From NCBI GenBank assembly GCA_937941455.1, contig CALDHM010000007.1, forward strand, positions 1 through 64,000: a DNA stretch of 64,000 nt. Direction: 5' to 3'. Both the position numbers and the translations under genes were made by a program. The notes beneath the pieces were generated by a model. The model was not told the origin of the DNA, searched no databases, and saw only the letters and a program-made list of their open reading frames with translations. This DNA is from an uncultured Pirellulaceae bacterium. GTDB lineage: Bacteria > Planctomycetota > Planctomycetia > Pirellulales > Pirellulaceae. Positions 17,265 to 26,402 of this stretch are shown here, one piece after another (the first letter of the stretch is position 1; each line of letters starts with the position of its first letter).

Positions 17265-18952
17265 GTAAATCCGTCGCCGAACCAGTGCAGCGCGACGCCG
17301 CCGGCGAAATTCAACATCCATTGCTCGAAGAACCAACCAATTCGTTCGATCGGGGACTGTCATGGCTGGCCGACAACTCCAGCCCCCTGGTGGTGAAGGA
17401 AATTCGCCAAGCCGTCAATAGTCGCGCATTCTTTTATACTTTTTTGTTACTGTTGATCGCCATGGTGGCCTGGTCCTTTGTCGGCTTGTCCTTTGTGATT
17501 TCCGACGATATCACGTCCGGCGGCGCGAATATGATGAGCGGATATCTAGTAATGCTTGGGGTACCACTCTTCGTCGTTTTACCGTTTTCGACCTTCCGCT
17601 CGATGATCGCCGAGTATGAAGACGATACCTTCCATTTGATATCGATAACCAAACTGTCAGGGCGAGGCATCATCTACGGGAAGTTAGCGAGTGCGCTATC
17701 TCAAATCGGAGTGTATTTGTCGGCGATCGTGCCCGGAATTACCTTTTGTTACTTGTTACAAGATTTGAGCTTATTCGAAATTTTTTCTTTTTTACTGATG
17801 GCGGTGATGCTATCGATCGGCTTGATTGGCCTCGGACTTGCGCTGGCTGGCATCGGGCGTCAAATTGTTCTGCGTTTCATGGCCTATCTCGCCATTCTGA
17901 TCGCCTGTGTCATCGCGTTTATCGCCTTTTGGATCTCTCAAGCAGAAATCTTAGTAGGAAGGTTCGTTTTTTTGGGATGGCAAATCCCTTTCGGTTTTTC
18001 TCTGTTCATTTTCGGTTTGGCATTGTTGCTGACAGAGGGGGCCGTATCTGCCAACTCGTTTTTCGCCGAGAATCGCAGTACGAACATTCGTTTGGCGTTC
18101 GTGGTCTTTTTGTTTTGCCTCATCACGGTGGTCATGGTTTCAAGTTCTGACACCTTATTTATTGATGCAGAATTTACATCAGTCGTATGGTATCTGTCCG
18201 TGGGTATCGGGCATCTTGTCGCCTTGTTCGGTTGTATGGCAGCGGCGGAGTATCCCATCATTTCGCATAGGGCTCGCCGAGGGATCCCCAACAACCCTTG
18301 GCTCCACGCGCTGGTCGCGGTGCTTTTGCCCGGACCAGGCCGTGGCTACCTCTGCTCGATTGCATTGATCTGGGGCCTGATTGGCGGGTTGGTATTTTTC
18401 TTACCGTTGGCCAGTCACTTGGCCAGATTCCAGTTATTTCAGGGTATCTCGAATTTATTTGTTACCAATTCATCAATCGCTGCTTTCTACCACGCTGCCA
18501 TGGCGACGATATTCGTATCGCTGACTTATCTGTTTTGTCGATATCTGGGAACGCGACTTCCTCGACCTTCGCCGATTGTGGGAGCAGTGTTTGCCGCCAT
18601 CTTGTACACTTTATCGACGCTATTTCCCTTGATTTTGTACGGGTTTTTCAAATATTTCGATGCGAACTCTTCCGAGTCGGATTTGTTGCTGACGGCATTA
18701 TTCGCTTGGGGTATCGTGTCGCAGCTCGATCCAGACTATATGATCTCGCAAATTCCGCCCATCTATCTCTCGGCGAATGCCGTGGTAGCGGCCGTCTTGT
18801 TCATAATTTGCTTTTCCCTCGCTGCACGCGAAATCTCGCTACCGCAGTCGATGGTTCCCGCCAAGGTGCAGGCAGAAATCGATGCTCGCCGCCGCAAATC
18901 GGTCGCGCATGACGAAGAAACGATCGAAGAGCTATTTCAAAATCGCCGGTAG
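17261..18952 (+). CDS. ABC-2 type transporter permease
   Basis: 563 residues with about 12 hydrophobic segments. After a soluble N-terminal stretch, the first is 'FYTFLLLLIAMVAWSFVGLS', preceded by 'LVVKEIRQAVNSRAFFY', the amphipathic entry helix typical of ABC-2 permeases. The tail is charged and cytoplasmic (EIDARRRKSVAHDEETIEEL). The overlap with the ATPase gene (ATGA) makes co-translation near certain. Length is well above a minimal ABC-2 subunit (~250), consistent with a fused double permease. Substrate unknown. Confidence 0.85.
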   Translation: MSKSVAEPVQRDAAGEIQHPLLEEPTNSFDRGLSWLADNSSPLVVKEIRQAVNSRAFFYTFLLLLIAMVAWSFVGLSFVISDDITSGGANMMSGYLVMLGVPLFVVLPFSTFRSMIAEYEDDTFHLISITKLSGRGIIYGKLASALSQIGVYLSAIVPGITFCYLLQDLSLFEIFSFLLMAVMLSIGLIGLGLALAGIGRQIVLRFMAYLAILIACVIAFIAFWISQAEILVGRFVFLGWQIPFGFSLFIFGLALLLTEGAVSANSFFAENRSTNIRLAFVVFLFCLITVVMVSSSDTLFIDAEFTSVVWYLSVGIGHLVALFGCMAAAEYPIISHRARRGIPNNPWLHALVAVLLPGPGRGYLCSIALIWGLIGGLVFFLPLASHLARFQLFQGISNLFVTNSSIAAFYHAAMATIFVSLTYLFCRYLGTRLPRPSPIVGAVFAAILYTLSTLFPLILYGFFKYFDANSSESDLLLTALFAWGIVSQLDPDYMISQIPPIYLSANAVVAAVLFIICFSLAAREISLPQSMVPAKVQAEIDARRRKSVAHDEETIEELFQNRR

Positions 18953-19048
18953 TGAAGAAACAATCACTTGGCCAAATTGGCAGCGTGGAGCGAACGATAG
19001 CTCGCCGATCGTAGAAGTTTCAGCCCACGGCGCGTAGCGTGATGCCGA

Positions 19049-20485
19049 TCAGGGCTCGCGAATGCTGGAATCGAGACTGCGAATCAGCGGATACAAGAAG
19101 TACTCGTAGACACGGCGTTTCCCGACCACAATTTCGGTATCTACCAGTAAGCCGGGGCGCAGTCGGAACGAATCGGGAACATGTTCGAGTTTCGTCGCTT
19201 CGGTCAACTCGACGCGTGCGATGAAGGAAATCTGACGAGGCATGCCAGGGGTATCCTCACGTTCGACGGAATCCTCGCTGATCGTGCGCACGACGCCGGT
19301 GAGATATCCGTGCCGCTGATAAGGCAATGCCGAGAGTTTGAGCCGAACCTCTTGGCCGACTTTAACCTGGCCAATATCCTTGTCCGGCAACTTGATTTCG
19401 ACTTCGATAGCTGCATCGATGGGGATCAACTTGAACAGAGGCTCGCCGCTCTGCGCCATCGAGCCGACGCTCCGCTCGGCGACCTCCAGGACGTAGAATT
19501 CTTGGTAAGGCAGATCGGTCGGCACGCGAATTTCGACCAACTCTTTCGCTCGCATTGCCTTGCTCAACTGCTGCTCGTTCTCCGAGATTTCCGCGTAAGT
19601 CGTCGCGATCTGTTTGGCGATTTCGCTTCGCCAGTTGGCGATAAAGGCTTGTTTGCGATCCTCCAAGGCCCGTTTGTCGGCCTCGATTTCCCGGCTTTTG
19701 CCAAGTTGTGTTTCCAATTCCAAGCGGGCTTTTTCCACCTGAAGGCGCTTGTCCTCGAGCTCGATCGGCGAGGCGCTACCCTTGGACTCCAGATTCCGAT
19801 AACGTGCTTCGATTTTTTCGACCGCTTCCAGAAAGTTGCGTTGCGTCGAGATAGCCATCGCGTTATTGGCCGCTTGCACCTCCAATTTGTCGAGCTCCGA
19901 GGCGAACTCGTTCATGCGGGCACGATACTCGCTTTGGCGTTCGAGATAGGCACTCTGCTGCGTCAACCATGCCGGATCGAGTTCTTTGCCCGTGATTTCA
20001 AATTCCTGCTGGTTCAGCTCGGCAGTCCAGCGCCGATAGGCGGCTTGCAATGAATTGAGTTTTGCCTCGAGTTGTTTGACGTCGGCATCCGAAAAGGTGG
20101 GATCGAGGGTTGCCAATAAATCGTTAGCGCGGACGAGCTGTCCGAATTTCGCATGGAGTTCGCGAATGGGTGCGCTGATGGCAGGTTGGATCATGATGGC
20201 CTTGTCCACCACGAACTTACCGGGTGCCGTCACGATGCGGTCCACCTCGGCCCAGGCGGCCCACAAACAAGCCGCGGAGATCAAGGCAAACACCGTGTAC
20301 AACGTCCACCGCGCTCCTCCGGGCACACTCCGTTGCTCGATTTCCACGGCATCCGGCTGGAACTCGATCAACGTTTTTTGCAGCCGAGGATCGCGGCGGC
20401 GGATCTCATCGCGAGCCACCTGACGTTTTCGCTCACGTTCGGCTTTAACGTCTTGCTTCAAATTCGACCGACCTGTTGTTGCCAT
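19049..20485 (-). CDS. HlyD-family membrane fusion protein of a type I secretion system
   Basis: 478 residues from ATG 20485 (MATTGRSNLKQDVKAERERK). One transmembrane helix (YTVFALISAACLWAAWAEVD) follows a charged cytoplasmic tail. The biotinyl-lipoyl half 'TAPGKFVVDKAIMIQPAISA' leads into a long coiled-coil hairpin (~residues 140-330) and the returning barrel 'IRVPTDLPYQEFYVLEVAER'. The C-terminal 'GQEVRLKLSALPYQRHGYLTG' is the usual HlyD signature region. It bridges the inner-membrane exporter to an outer-membrane TolC-like channel, which is not encoded nearby. Its start lies within the end of the ABC gene (28-base overlap). Confidence 0.92.
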   Translation of the reverse strand: MATTGRSNLKQDVKAERERKRQVARDEIRRRDPRLQKTLIEFQPDAVEIEQRSVPGGARWTLYTVFALISAACLWAAWAEVDRIVTAPGKFVVDKAIMIQPAISAPIRELHAKFGQLVRANDLLATLDPTFSDADVKQLEAKLNSLQAAYRRWTAELNQQEFEITGKELDPAWLTQQSAYLERQSEYRARMNEFASELDKLEVQAANNAMAISTQRNFLEAVEKIEARYRNLESKGSASPIELEDKRLQVEKARLELETQLGKSREIEADKRALEDRKQAFIANWRSEIAKQIATTYAEISENEQQLSKAMRAKELVEIRVPTDLPYQEFYVLEVAERSVGSMAQSGEPLFKLIPIDAAIEVEIKLPDKDIGQVKVGQEVRLKLSALPYQRHGYLTGVVRTISEDSVEREDTPGMPRQISFIARVELTEATKLEHVPDSFRLRPGLLVDTEIVVGKRRVYEYFLYPLIRSLDSSIREP

Positions 20486-22821
20486 AAGTCCCGATATACC
20501 TTGCAAGTCTCTAGAAGCTGCCGATGATTTCCGATCGCGTTGATTTCGCCGCGTTCGAGTACCACGATGAAGTCGCATGAAGTCAACGTCGTCAGGCGAT
20601 GCGACACGATGATGACCGTGCGCCCGCGAGCAATCCCTGCGAGATTTCGCTGAATGATCGCTTCGCTTTCGGGATCGAGAGCGCTGGTCGCCTCGTCGAA
20701 AACGAGAATCCTGGGATCGGTCAGCAAGGCCCGAGCGATAGCCAGCCGCTGCTTCTGTCCTCCTGAAAGGTTCGAGCCATTTTCCTCGAGCATCGTGTCG
20801 TAGGACTGGGGCAGTCGCTCGATGAACTCGTCGGCTCCTGCAAGCTTGGCGGCATGGACGACTTCAGGGAAACTCGTGTTGGATTTCGCCATCGAAATAT
20901 TTTCCCGCACGGTGCCGCGGAACAAGAAATTGTCTTGAAGCACCACGCCGATATTCTGGCGGAGATGCGTCAGGTCCAATTCGCGCATGTCCAGTCCGTC
21001 GATGCGGATCAATCCGGCTTGTGGCGCGTACATCCCCTGAAACAGTCGCGTGAGCGTCGTTTTGCCCGACCCGCTGCGCCCGACGACTCCAATCACGCTC
21101 CCTTGGGGGATTTTCAGCGAAACATCGCGGAGCGCCGGCGGCAGGGCAGGGGCGTAGCTGAAAGTAACCCGCTCCAATTCGATCTGTCCCTGGATCGGCG
21201 GTCGCAAGCCGTGGCCGATACCCGGTTCAGCCGGACTGTTCATGACGGTTCCGAGCATGCGGACCGAAAGAGCCGTTTCTTGGAACGAATGGATCAACGA
21301 TACGAGTTGCACGAGTGGCCCGGTCACGCGACCGGAGATCATCTGGAAGGCGATCAAGGCCCCCACGGAGATTTCGCGATTGATCACATCGGTCGCCCCG
21401 AACCAAATCACGGCGATCATCATGAGCTTCTCGATCAACTTCGACACTGTGGTGGCGGCAATCGAAATTTTGCCAACGCGGTATTGCATCGCGACCGCTT
21501 CGGCAGACCGCTGGTCCCATTTTTTGCGTTGCACAGGCTCCATGCTGAGGGCCTTGACGGTCTGTGCCCCGTGGATCGTCTCGATCAACATCGCTTGGCG
21601 GTTGCCCTCGGCGTTGTAGAGCGCCTCCAGACGACGTCTGTAGGGACCGAGCAACAAAAAGATATTGAGGGCGAGCAGCGCAGTGAACACGAGCACAATC
21701 AAGGTCAGCTTGACACTGTACAGAAACATGATCGGCAGGAATACGAACAGCGAGACTGTGTCGAGCAGTGTGAGAAAGAGGCTGCCCGTGAGGAATTCCC
21801 GAATTTTCGACGTTTGCTGCATGTGCTTGGAGAGCACACCCGCCGTGATCTGCTCGAAAAACGCCATCGGCAGCGACAGCATATGTTGGAACGTTCTCGT
21901 CGCGACCCGCACGTCGATCTTGGCTGTCGCGTGGAGTAGCAGAAAGCCGCGCAGGAAATTCAGAATCGCATCGAAAATCAGAGCCACACAGATGCCGATC
22001 GTGATCGCGTGCAGGGTTTGCATCGCATTGTTCACCAGCACCTTGTCGATCACCAATTGAAAATACAGAGGTACGACCAGGGCGATGATTTGAATCACGA
22101 CGGCAGCGATGGCAACGTCAGTAAATGTGGTCCATTGTCGGGCGATTTCCGGCAAGAACCAGCGCAGACTGAACGGTTGATTCTGATCCAGCAAGCGATA
22201 GGTCCGCTTGGCCAACAGCACCTCACCGCGCCACGATTTTTCGAACGATTCTCTCGTCAAAAAGATAAAATCGGGGCGGTCGGCCAAGGGATCGAACACG
22301 GCGACCTGGTTGACCGATTTGCCGCCTTCGACCGGTGCCTTGCGCATGCCGACGAGGATCACGAAGTTACCATTTTCCAGCTTGGCCATGATCGGAAAGG
22401 CTTGTTGGGCACGCTCCAAATGGCTCCAACTAATCCGCGTGAAGCGGGCCTTCAAGCCCAGGTCACGCGCGATCCTCAAAATCTTCGAGTTCGATGGCTC
22501 TTCGTTTTCCAGCGAGTATTCGTGAATCAACCGTGCGGCGGCAGCATCAAGGCCGTGATGCCGAGCGATCAACGACAGACAGCGAACGGCAGTATGGCCG
22601 ACCTCTTGATCGTCAGCAGACTTCTCCGTGTTTTTTTTCGCATTATCAGCGTTGGAGGGTTCGGCCTTGGTGGCCCTCGAGGTCGTGCTGTCGGGCGATG
22701 AACCGCCACTTTGTCCCCCCGGACGCGAAACCGGCAGACTGATTGGCTCCGCCGCGCCGGGCTGACGCTGGTTGGGATCGACAGCAGGGTTGTGTTCGGC
22801 TTTATGGGGATCGGAAGACAT
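20458..22821 (-). CDS. Type I secretion ABC exporter (HlyB type, C39-like domain)
   Basis: 787 residues. After a disordered Pro/Ser-rich leader of about 70 residues comes a C39-like domain ('VRCLSLIARHHGLDAAAARL') that lacks the QxxxxDCG protease signature and the later His, so it should bind rather than cleave substrate, as in HlyB. A six-helix membrane domain follows (start near 'VVIQIIALVVPLYFQL'), then the nucleotide-binding domain: Walker A 'GVVGRSGSGKTTLTRLF', signature 'NLSGGQKQRLAIARALL', Walker B 'ILVFDEATSALD', H-loop 'IIVSHRL'. It likely exports the RTX protease encoded upstream. Confidence 0.94.
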   Translation of the reverse strand: MSSDPHKAEHNPAVDPNQRQPGAAEPISLPVSRPGGQSGGSSPDSTTSRATKAEPSNADNAKKNTEKSADDQEVGHTAVRCLSLIARHHGLDAAAARLIHEYSLENEEPSNSKILRIARDLGLKARFTRISWSHLERAQQAFPIMAKLENGNFVILVGMRKAPVEGGKSVNQVAVFDPLADRPDFIFLTRESFEKSWRGEVLLAKRTYRLLDQNQPFSLRWFLPEIARQWTTFTDVAIAAVVIQIIALVVPLYFQLVIDKVLVNNAMQTLHAITIGICVALIFDAILNFLRGFLLLHATAKIDVRVATRTFQHMLSLPMAFFEQITAGVLSKHMQQTSKIREFLTGSLFLTLLDTVSLFVFLPIMFLYSVKLTLIVLVFTALLALNIFLLLGPYRRRLEALYNAEGNRQAMLIETIHGAQTVKALSMEPVQRKKWDQRSAEAVAMQYRVGKISIAATTVSKLIEKLMMIAVIWFGATDVINREISVGALIAFQMISGRVTGPLVQLVSLIHSFQETALSVRMLGTVMNSPAEPGIGHGLRPPIQGQIELERVTFSYAPALPPALRDVSLKIPQGSVIGVVGRSGSGKTTLTRLFQGMYAPQAGLIRIDGLDMRELDLTHLRQNIGVVLQDNFLFRGTVRENISMAKSNTSFPEVVHAAKLAGADEFIERLPQSYDTMLEENGSNLSGGQKQRLAIARALLTDPRILVFDEATSALDPESEAIIQRNLAGIARGRTVIIVSHRLTTLTSCDFIVVLERGEINAIGNHRQLLETCKVYRDLWQQQVGRI

Positions 22822-22860
22822 GGGGGAATTGTACTGATTTTTCCAATTCGACAGCAGGTC

Positions 22861-22891
22861 AAAAAAAAACCTCGCCGGAAAACCGACGAGG
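22861..22891 (-). terminator. Rho-independent terminator between RTX substrate and exporter genes
   Basis: On the minus strand a 10-bp stem (ACCTCGTCGG / CCGGCGAGGT, one G-U) with a TTTT loop is followed by about nine T residues. It sits between the RTX stop (22922) and the exporter start (22821), so exporter transcription must rely on read-through or antitermination. The same layout is known between hlyA and hlyB in Escherichia coli. Confidence 0.85.
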
Positions 22892-22921
22892 TGTCACCAA
22901 TCAGGTTACCGGTTGGAAAGC

Positions 22922-25612
22922 TTAGACTGGAACCGCCACATAACCGAATTGCGTTTGGAAATCGGTGATGCGGAAGTTCTTTTTCTGGTCAGTTGTACCG
23001 ACCCAAACGGATGTAAGGTCAACACTTCGGCCGAGTTGTTGACCGTTGCGGTCGACGATCCGCAAGGTTTCGACTTGAGAAGCGGTTTGGGACATTTCGG
23101 CGATCGTGATACCGCCGATGGACTGACGATCCCCCAGAGTGATTTCGATACGAAGATCCCTCAGGTTTTGGCCAGTCCGCCAGAAGGTAAAGTCCACCTC
23201 CAGCGAATTGAACCGGTTGAAACGATCAACGATTTCGATGGCATCGCGGCCACCCTCTCCCGCCTCGCGAATCACATCGCGACCGTCACCCGGGCCCCAG
23301 ACATAAGTGTCGTTGCCGGCTCCGCCACGCAGAACATCGTTGCCGCCAAGTCCGGTGATTCGGTCATTGCCCTGCAGTCCCCAGATGATATTCCGCGCTT
23401 CATTGCCGATGATCGTGTCGTTATTGGGTGTGGCGCGAGCGTTCTCGATCGTTGCTCCAAAAGCAATACCCAGTGCATTTTGTCGACCGTTCAACGAGCT
23501 GTAGCGGCCGGGACGCAGATCGATATTGGCCGCGGCAACTTGATTGCCGTAATTCAGCGTATCGATGCCGCCAGCGTCCCAAATGACGCGCAGGTCATTG
23601 TCGCCCAAGGCCCAGCGATACTGCGTGTTGTCGGCATTGTGGGACATGTTAGCGCCGTATAGTCGCTGGATCTCCAACACGTCGTATAGGGTAAATGTAA
23701 TCGGGTAACCGCTGTTCCCGCTGGGTGGCGCGTCGAACGAGGAACTGTAGCTCATGATCGTTAGCTGATGGCTATCGATCCAACTCGGCAGCACCGGGTT
23801 GCCTTCGAAAGGATGCTTGAAGCCGAGCGAATGCCCAATCTCATGGTAATAGGTGAGCCAACCGAAGCTCCCTGGAGTGCCGCGGTCAGGGTCCGACGTG
23901 GCCGTGGGCCCAGCATTGCTAATCCAAATATCACCGATCGGATCGAATTGCCCTGTCTCGCGAATCGGCCCAATGCAATAGCCTTGCGAATCTTGCTGCG
24001 TATTCTTGGCCCAAACCGTTTTCGCTGATGCGCCGTTCTGCCACCATGGCAATTCAACAAAGCGGAGGTTGGCAAACGTCTCGATGTTGCGATAGATGGC
24101 CCTCACTGCCGCCCGCGCGACAGGATCCATCGGCTCAAAACCTTCCAGGTTTTCGTCGCCCTCGGGATAGTAGGGTGGGGCCGTGTCAGCAAACGAGAAC
24201 GTGACTTGGGTCTTGCCGTTCACGTTGTTGTCCCAGCGACCGAACGACTGCAATGCCTGATTTGCCACGGGTTCGGTCCGAATGTTGATCCGCTGCCAAT
24301 CCGTCCAAAAAACGCCGTTAAAGCCACGGACATAAATTTCATCGAGCGACCGGCCTGGGTCGGAGACGGCCGAACGGACTTGGGCATTCGCCATTTGAGC
24401 AGCCGACAATTCATAAATCCGGTTTTGCAGCAGAGGCGAGCCGTTCACAATGATACGAGCCGATTCGAAATTCGAATTGAAGCCGTAGACTTCATACTTA
24501 GTGAATGCCGGCCCACTGTCAACCTTGTTGATCATCGGCAGCAAAGGCTGGAATTGGATCGCGTCCATGATGACGTTGTCATTAACCACCTCGATCACCG
24601 GTCGAGGCACTGCCGTAATTTGGCCGCGTGAAATCGGACTGAGGAATCGCCCGTCGCTGACTTGGACATCGAAAAACTCGACTTCCCCAGAGCTCGAATA
24701 TTGATAGCGAACCGTGTCGAGCTGTGAGTAGGGAACGCTGAAAAAGACGCCTTGTTGTTTGGGAACGCCGTTGACCGTGAAGTAACCGCTACCGGCAGCC
24801 ACTCCAGTGTCACGGAACCAAATTTCCTTGATCGAGTTTCCGTCTTGATCGGAGACAGTAAAGAATGTTCGAACTGACACGTCACGACCGACCGCTGCTT
24901 GTACGTCGCGAGCGTTCAACACGGGGGCGAACTGGTTTGGCGTCGTCGACATCACCATATCGGCGATGTTTCCCCACTGTTTTCCGTCAGATGCCTGAAT
25001 ACGAATCGTCTCAGAGGCAGGACCGTACAAAGCCGAGACATAACGCAGTTGGTTCAGTTGGTCGAAGTCGATCGTGAACCATTGCCCGGCAGGAACTTGA
25101 GCGCCGTTGAAAGTCAGATAGCCCGAATGGGGATGGGCCTGCGTATCCCAAAACCGCAATTGCTGAATGGCGTCGCCATCGCGATCGGTCACGGTGAACA
25201 AGTCATTGATCAGCCGCAGTTCGTTGGCCAATACCGAACCCGGCGTCGCCGACACCTCTGGCGCGAAAAAGTTCGCTCGGATCGTCAGCATGGCCCCCGT
25301 TGCGACATTGCTCCAACGGCCGTCATAGGCCATCACGCTGATGGTTTCCTGGCCGACAATCAGTCCGGAGTGATAATAAATCGTGGACAGCTCCTCAGCG
25401 GCCACCTCGATCCACTGGTTTGCAGCAACTTTCACCCCATTCCGCGTGAAAAACCCAGACGTGTTCAGCGTCCCGTTGTCACGGAATCGATAACGCAGGA
25501 TTGGGTTATTGTCCAAATCCTGGACTTCGATCAGCGACGAAAGCAGACGTTTTTGGGAAACCTCGATTTCAGTCGTTTTTACGTTGACAAGGGGCGCGAA
25601 ATTATTAGCCAT
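22922..25612 (-). CDS. Secreted RTX metzincin (M10-like) metalloprotease
   Basis: 896 residues and no N-terminal signal peptide, as expected for type I secretion. Residues ~5-445 hold four tandem modules of about 110 residues (recurring 'FRDNG..SG.FT.NG' and 'VSDGR' patterns). The catalytic domain carries 'HEIGHSLGFKH' at 590-600, the HExxHxxGxxH zinc site, and a Met-turn 'IMSYSS' at 619-624. Glycine-rich RTX nonapeptides follow at ~745-770 ('GLGGNDVLRGGAGNDTYVWG'), then a C-terminal export region. It is a serralysin-like extracellular endopeptidase folded by calcium. The exporter lies downstream behind a terminator. Confidence 0.93.
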   Translation of the reverse strand: MANNFAPLVNVKTTEIEVSQKRLLSSLIEVQDLDNNPILRYRFRDNGTLNTSGFFTRNGVKVAANQWIEVAAEELSTIYYHSGLIVGQETISVMAYDGRWSNVATGAMLTIRANFFAPEVSATPGSVLANELRLINDLFTVTDRDGDAIQQLRFWDTQAHPHSGYLTFNGAQVPAGQWFTIDFDQLNQLRYVSALYGPASETIRIQASDGKQWGNIADMVMSTTPNQFAPVLNARDVQAAVGRDVSVRTFFTVSDQDGNSIKEIWFRDTGVAAGSGYFTVNGVPKQQGVFFSVPYSQLDTVRYQYSSSGEVEFFDVQVSDGRFLSPISRGQITAVPRPVIEVVNDNVIMDAIQFQPLLPMINKVDSGPAFTKYEVYGFNSNFESARIIVNGSPLLQNRIYELSAAQMANAQVRSAVSDPGRSLDEIYVRGFNGVFWTDWQRINIRTEPVANQALQSFGRWDNNVNGKTQVTFSFADTAPPYYPEGDENLEGFEPMDPVARAAVRAIYRNIETFANLRFVELPWWQNGASAKTVWAKNTQQDSQGYCIGPIRETGQFDPIGDIWISNAGPTATSDPDRGTPGSFGWLTYYHEIGHSLGFKHPFEGNPVLPSWIDSHQLTIMSYSSSFDAPPSGNSGYPITFTLYDVLEIQRLYGANMSHNADNTQYRWALGDNDLRVIWDAGGIDTLNYGNQVAAANIDLRPGRYSSLNGRQNALGIAFGATIENARATPNNDTIIGNEARNIIWGLQGNDRITGLGGNDVLRGGAGNDTYVWGPGDGRDVIREAGEGGRDAIEIVDRFNRFNSLEVDFTFWRTGQNLRDLRIEITLGDRQSIGGITIAEMSQTASQVETLRIVDRNGQQLGRSVDLTSVWVGTTDQKKNFRITDFQTQFGYVAVPV

Positions 25613-25637
25613 GGTACCTTTTTGTTCCTGTTAATCC

Positions 25638-25684
25638 GGAGAGCTGTTAGCCGTGGGTTAAATATTGGACGATAACAACTCTCC
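25638..25684. repeat. 12-bp inverted repeat in the leader of the RTX gene
   Basis: GGAGAGCTGTTA (25638-25649) and TAACAACTCTCC (25673-25684) are complementary with one mismatch, around a 23-base AT-rich centre. It lies in the 100-base gap between the small upstream gene and the RTX start. No T-run follows on the minus strand, so it is more likely an operator or an mRNA stem than a terminator. Confidence 0.5.
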
Positions 25685-25712
25685 ATTTTATTCAGTTTCC
25701 GAGAAAAATCGA

Positions 25713-26015
25713 CTAAAAATTTGGGGATTTTGGGGTCGGATTGGCCCCGGACTGGCCAAAACCCGACGGTTCATTCGGTTGGTTTGGGCGGATCAGACCG
25801 GCGTCAATCAATTGTTTGACGAGGTTTTCCATCGCGCTAAAGCTCCTCAGGAAGCCTTCCGGCGGCATCACCAGCCGGCACTTGGTCTCGAATCGCGGCT
25901 TGTTATCGCCCGCACTTTGACTGCCGACCAGGGACACTAGATCCATGCGAACCATCCCCCCCGACAGGGAAATCTCTCCAATGGTGTCCGCGAAAATTTC
26001 GTCTCGCACGTTCAT
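25713..26015 (-). CDS. Unknown 100-residue protein, first gene of the type I secretion locus
   Basis: Starts with 'MNVRDEIFADTIGEISLSGG' and continues with 'VRMDLVSLVG' and 'CRLVMPPEGFLRSFSAMENL' before a Pro/Asn-rich tail. It has no signal peptide and no membrane segment. I recognise no family. The same orientation and the 100-base spacing to the RTX gene suggest a shared transcript. A cytosolic chaperone, adaptor or regulator dedicated to the secreted protease is a reasonable guess, unproven. Composition and codon use look like those of a real gene. Confidence 0.65.
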   Translation of the reverse strand: MNVRDEIFADTIGEISLSGGMVRMDLVSLVGSQSAGDNKPRFETKCRLVMPPEGFLRSFSAMENLVKQLIDAGLIRPNQPNEPSGFGQSGANPTPKSPNF

Positions 26016-26402
26016 TCTTCGATTCTCGTTTCTGTACGGGGTTCGTGAGAGTGATCTTTGCCGCGGCCATCCCCGCTAGCGTCAGGGCAAAAGTAGCTAC
26101 GCACAGTCAGTTTATCGGCAGCTCATGGGCCTTTCAAGCAAAAAAGGTCAGCAGGACTTGAGGACGACGGGCATCTGCAAGCAAAACCGGATTGAGTCGT
26201 GTAGACCTCTTGTCCCTCCAACTCACCCCAGAATTTCCGGTCGTCTCAAACTTTGACGAACAAGCAAATAAATCCGCCTCGACAGTTTTTCGCCAAGTTC
26301 CTATAAGTCTCCCTGAGTCGGCGGCGACGCGCGGCAAAGTGATTGCCGATGTTCGAGCGCCGCGCGGCAGATAAAGACCATTCGATTGTGGCGAATTGAA
26401 AC
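26016..26402. other. Divergent promoter region, no gene supported
   Basis: 387 bases between the leftward secretion locus and the rightward TIGR03546/03545 pair. Several short frames exist on both strands, but none looks like protein. No near-consensus promoter was recognised in either direction. Confidence 0.4.

Noticed and set aside
20854-21939. Plus-strand frame of 361 codons
   Set aside because: Antisense shadow of the type I ABC exporter; composition dominated by Arg, His, Asp and Gln.
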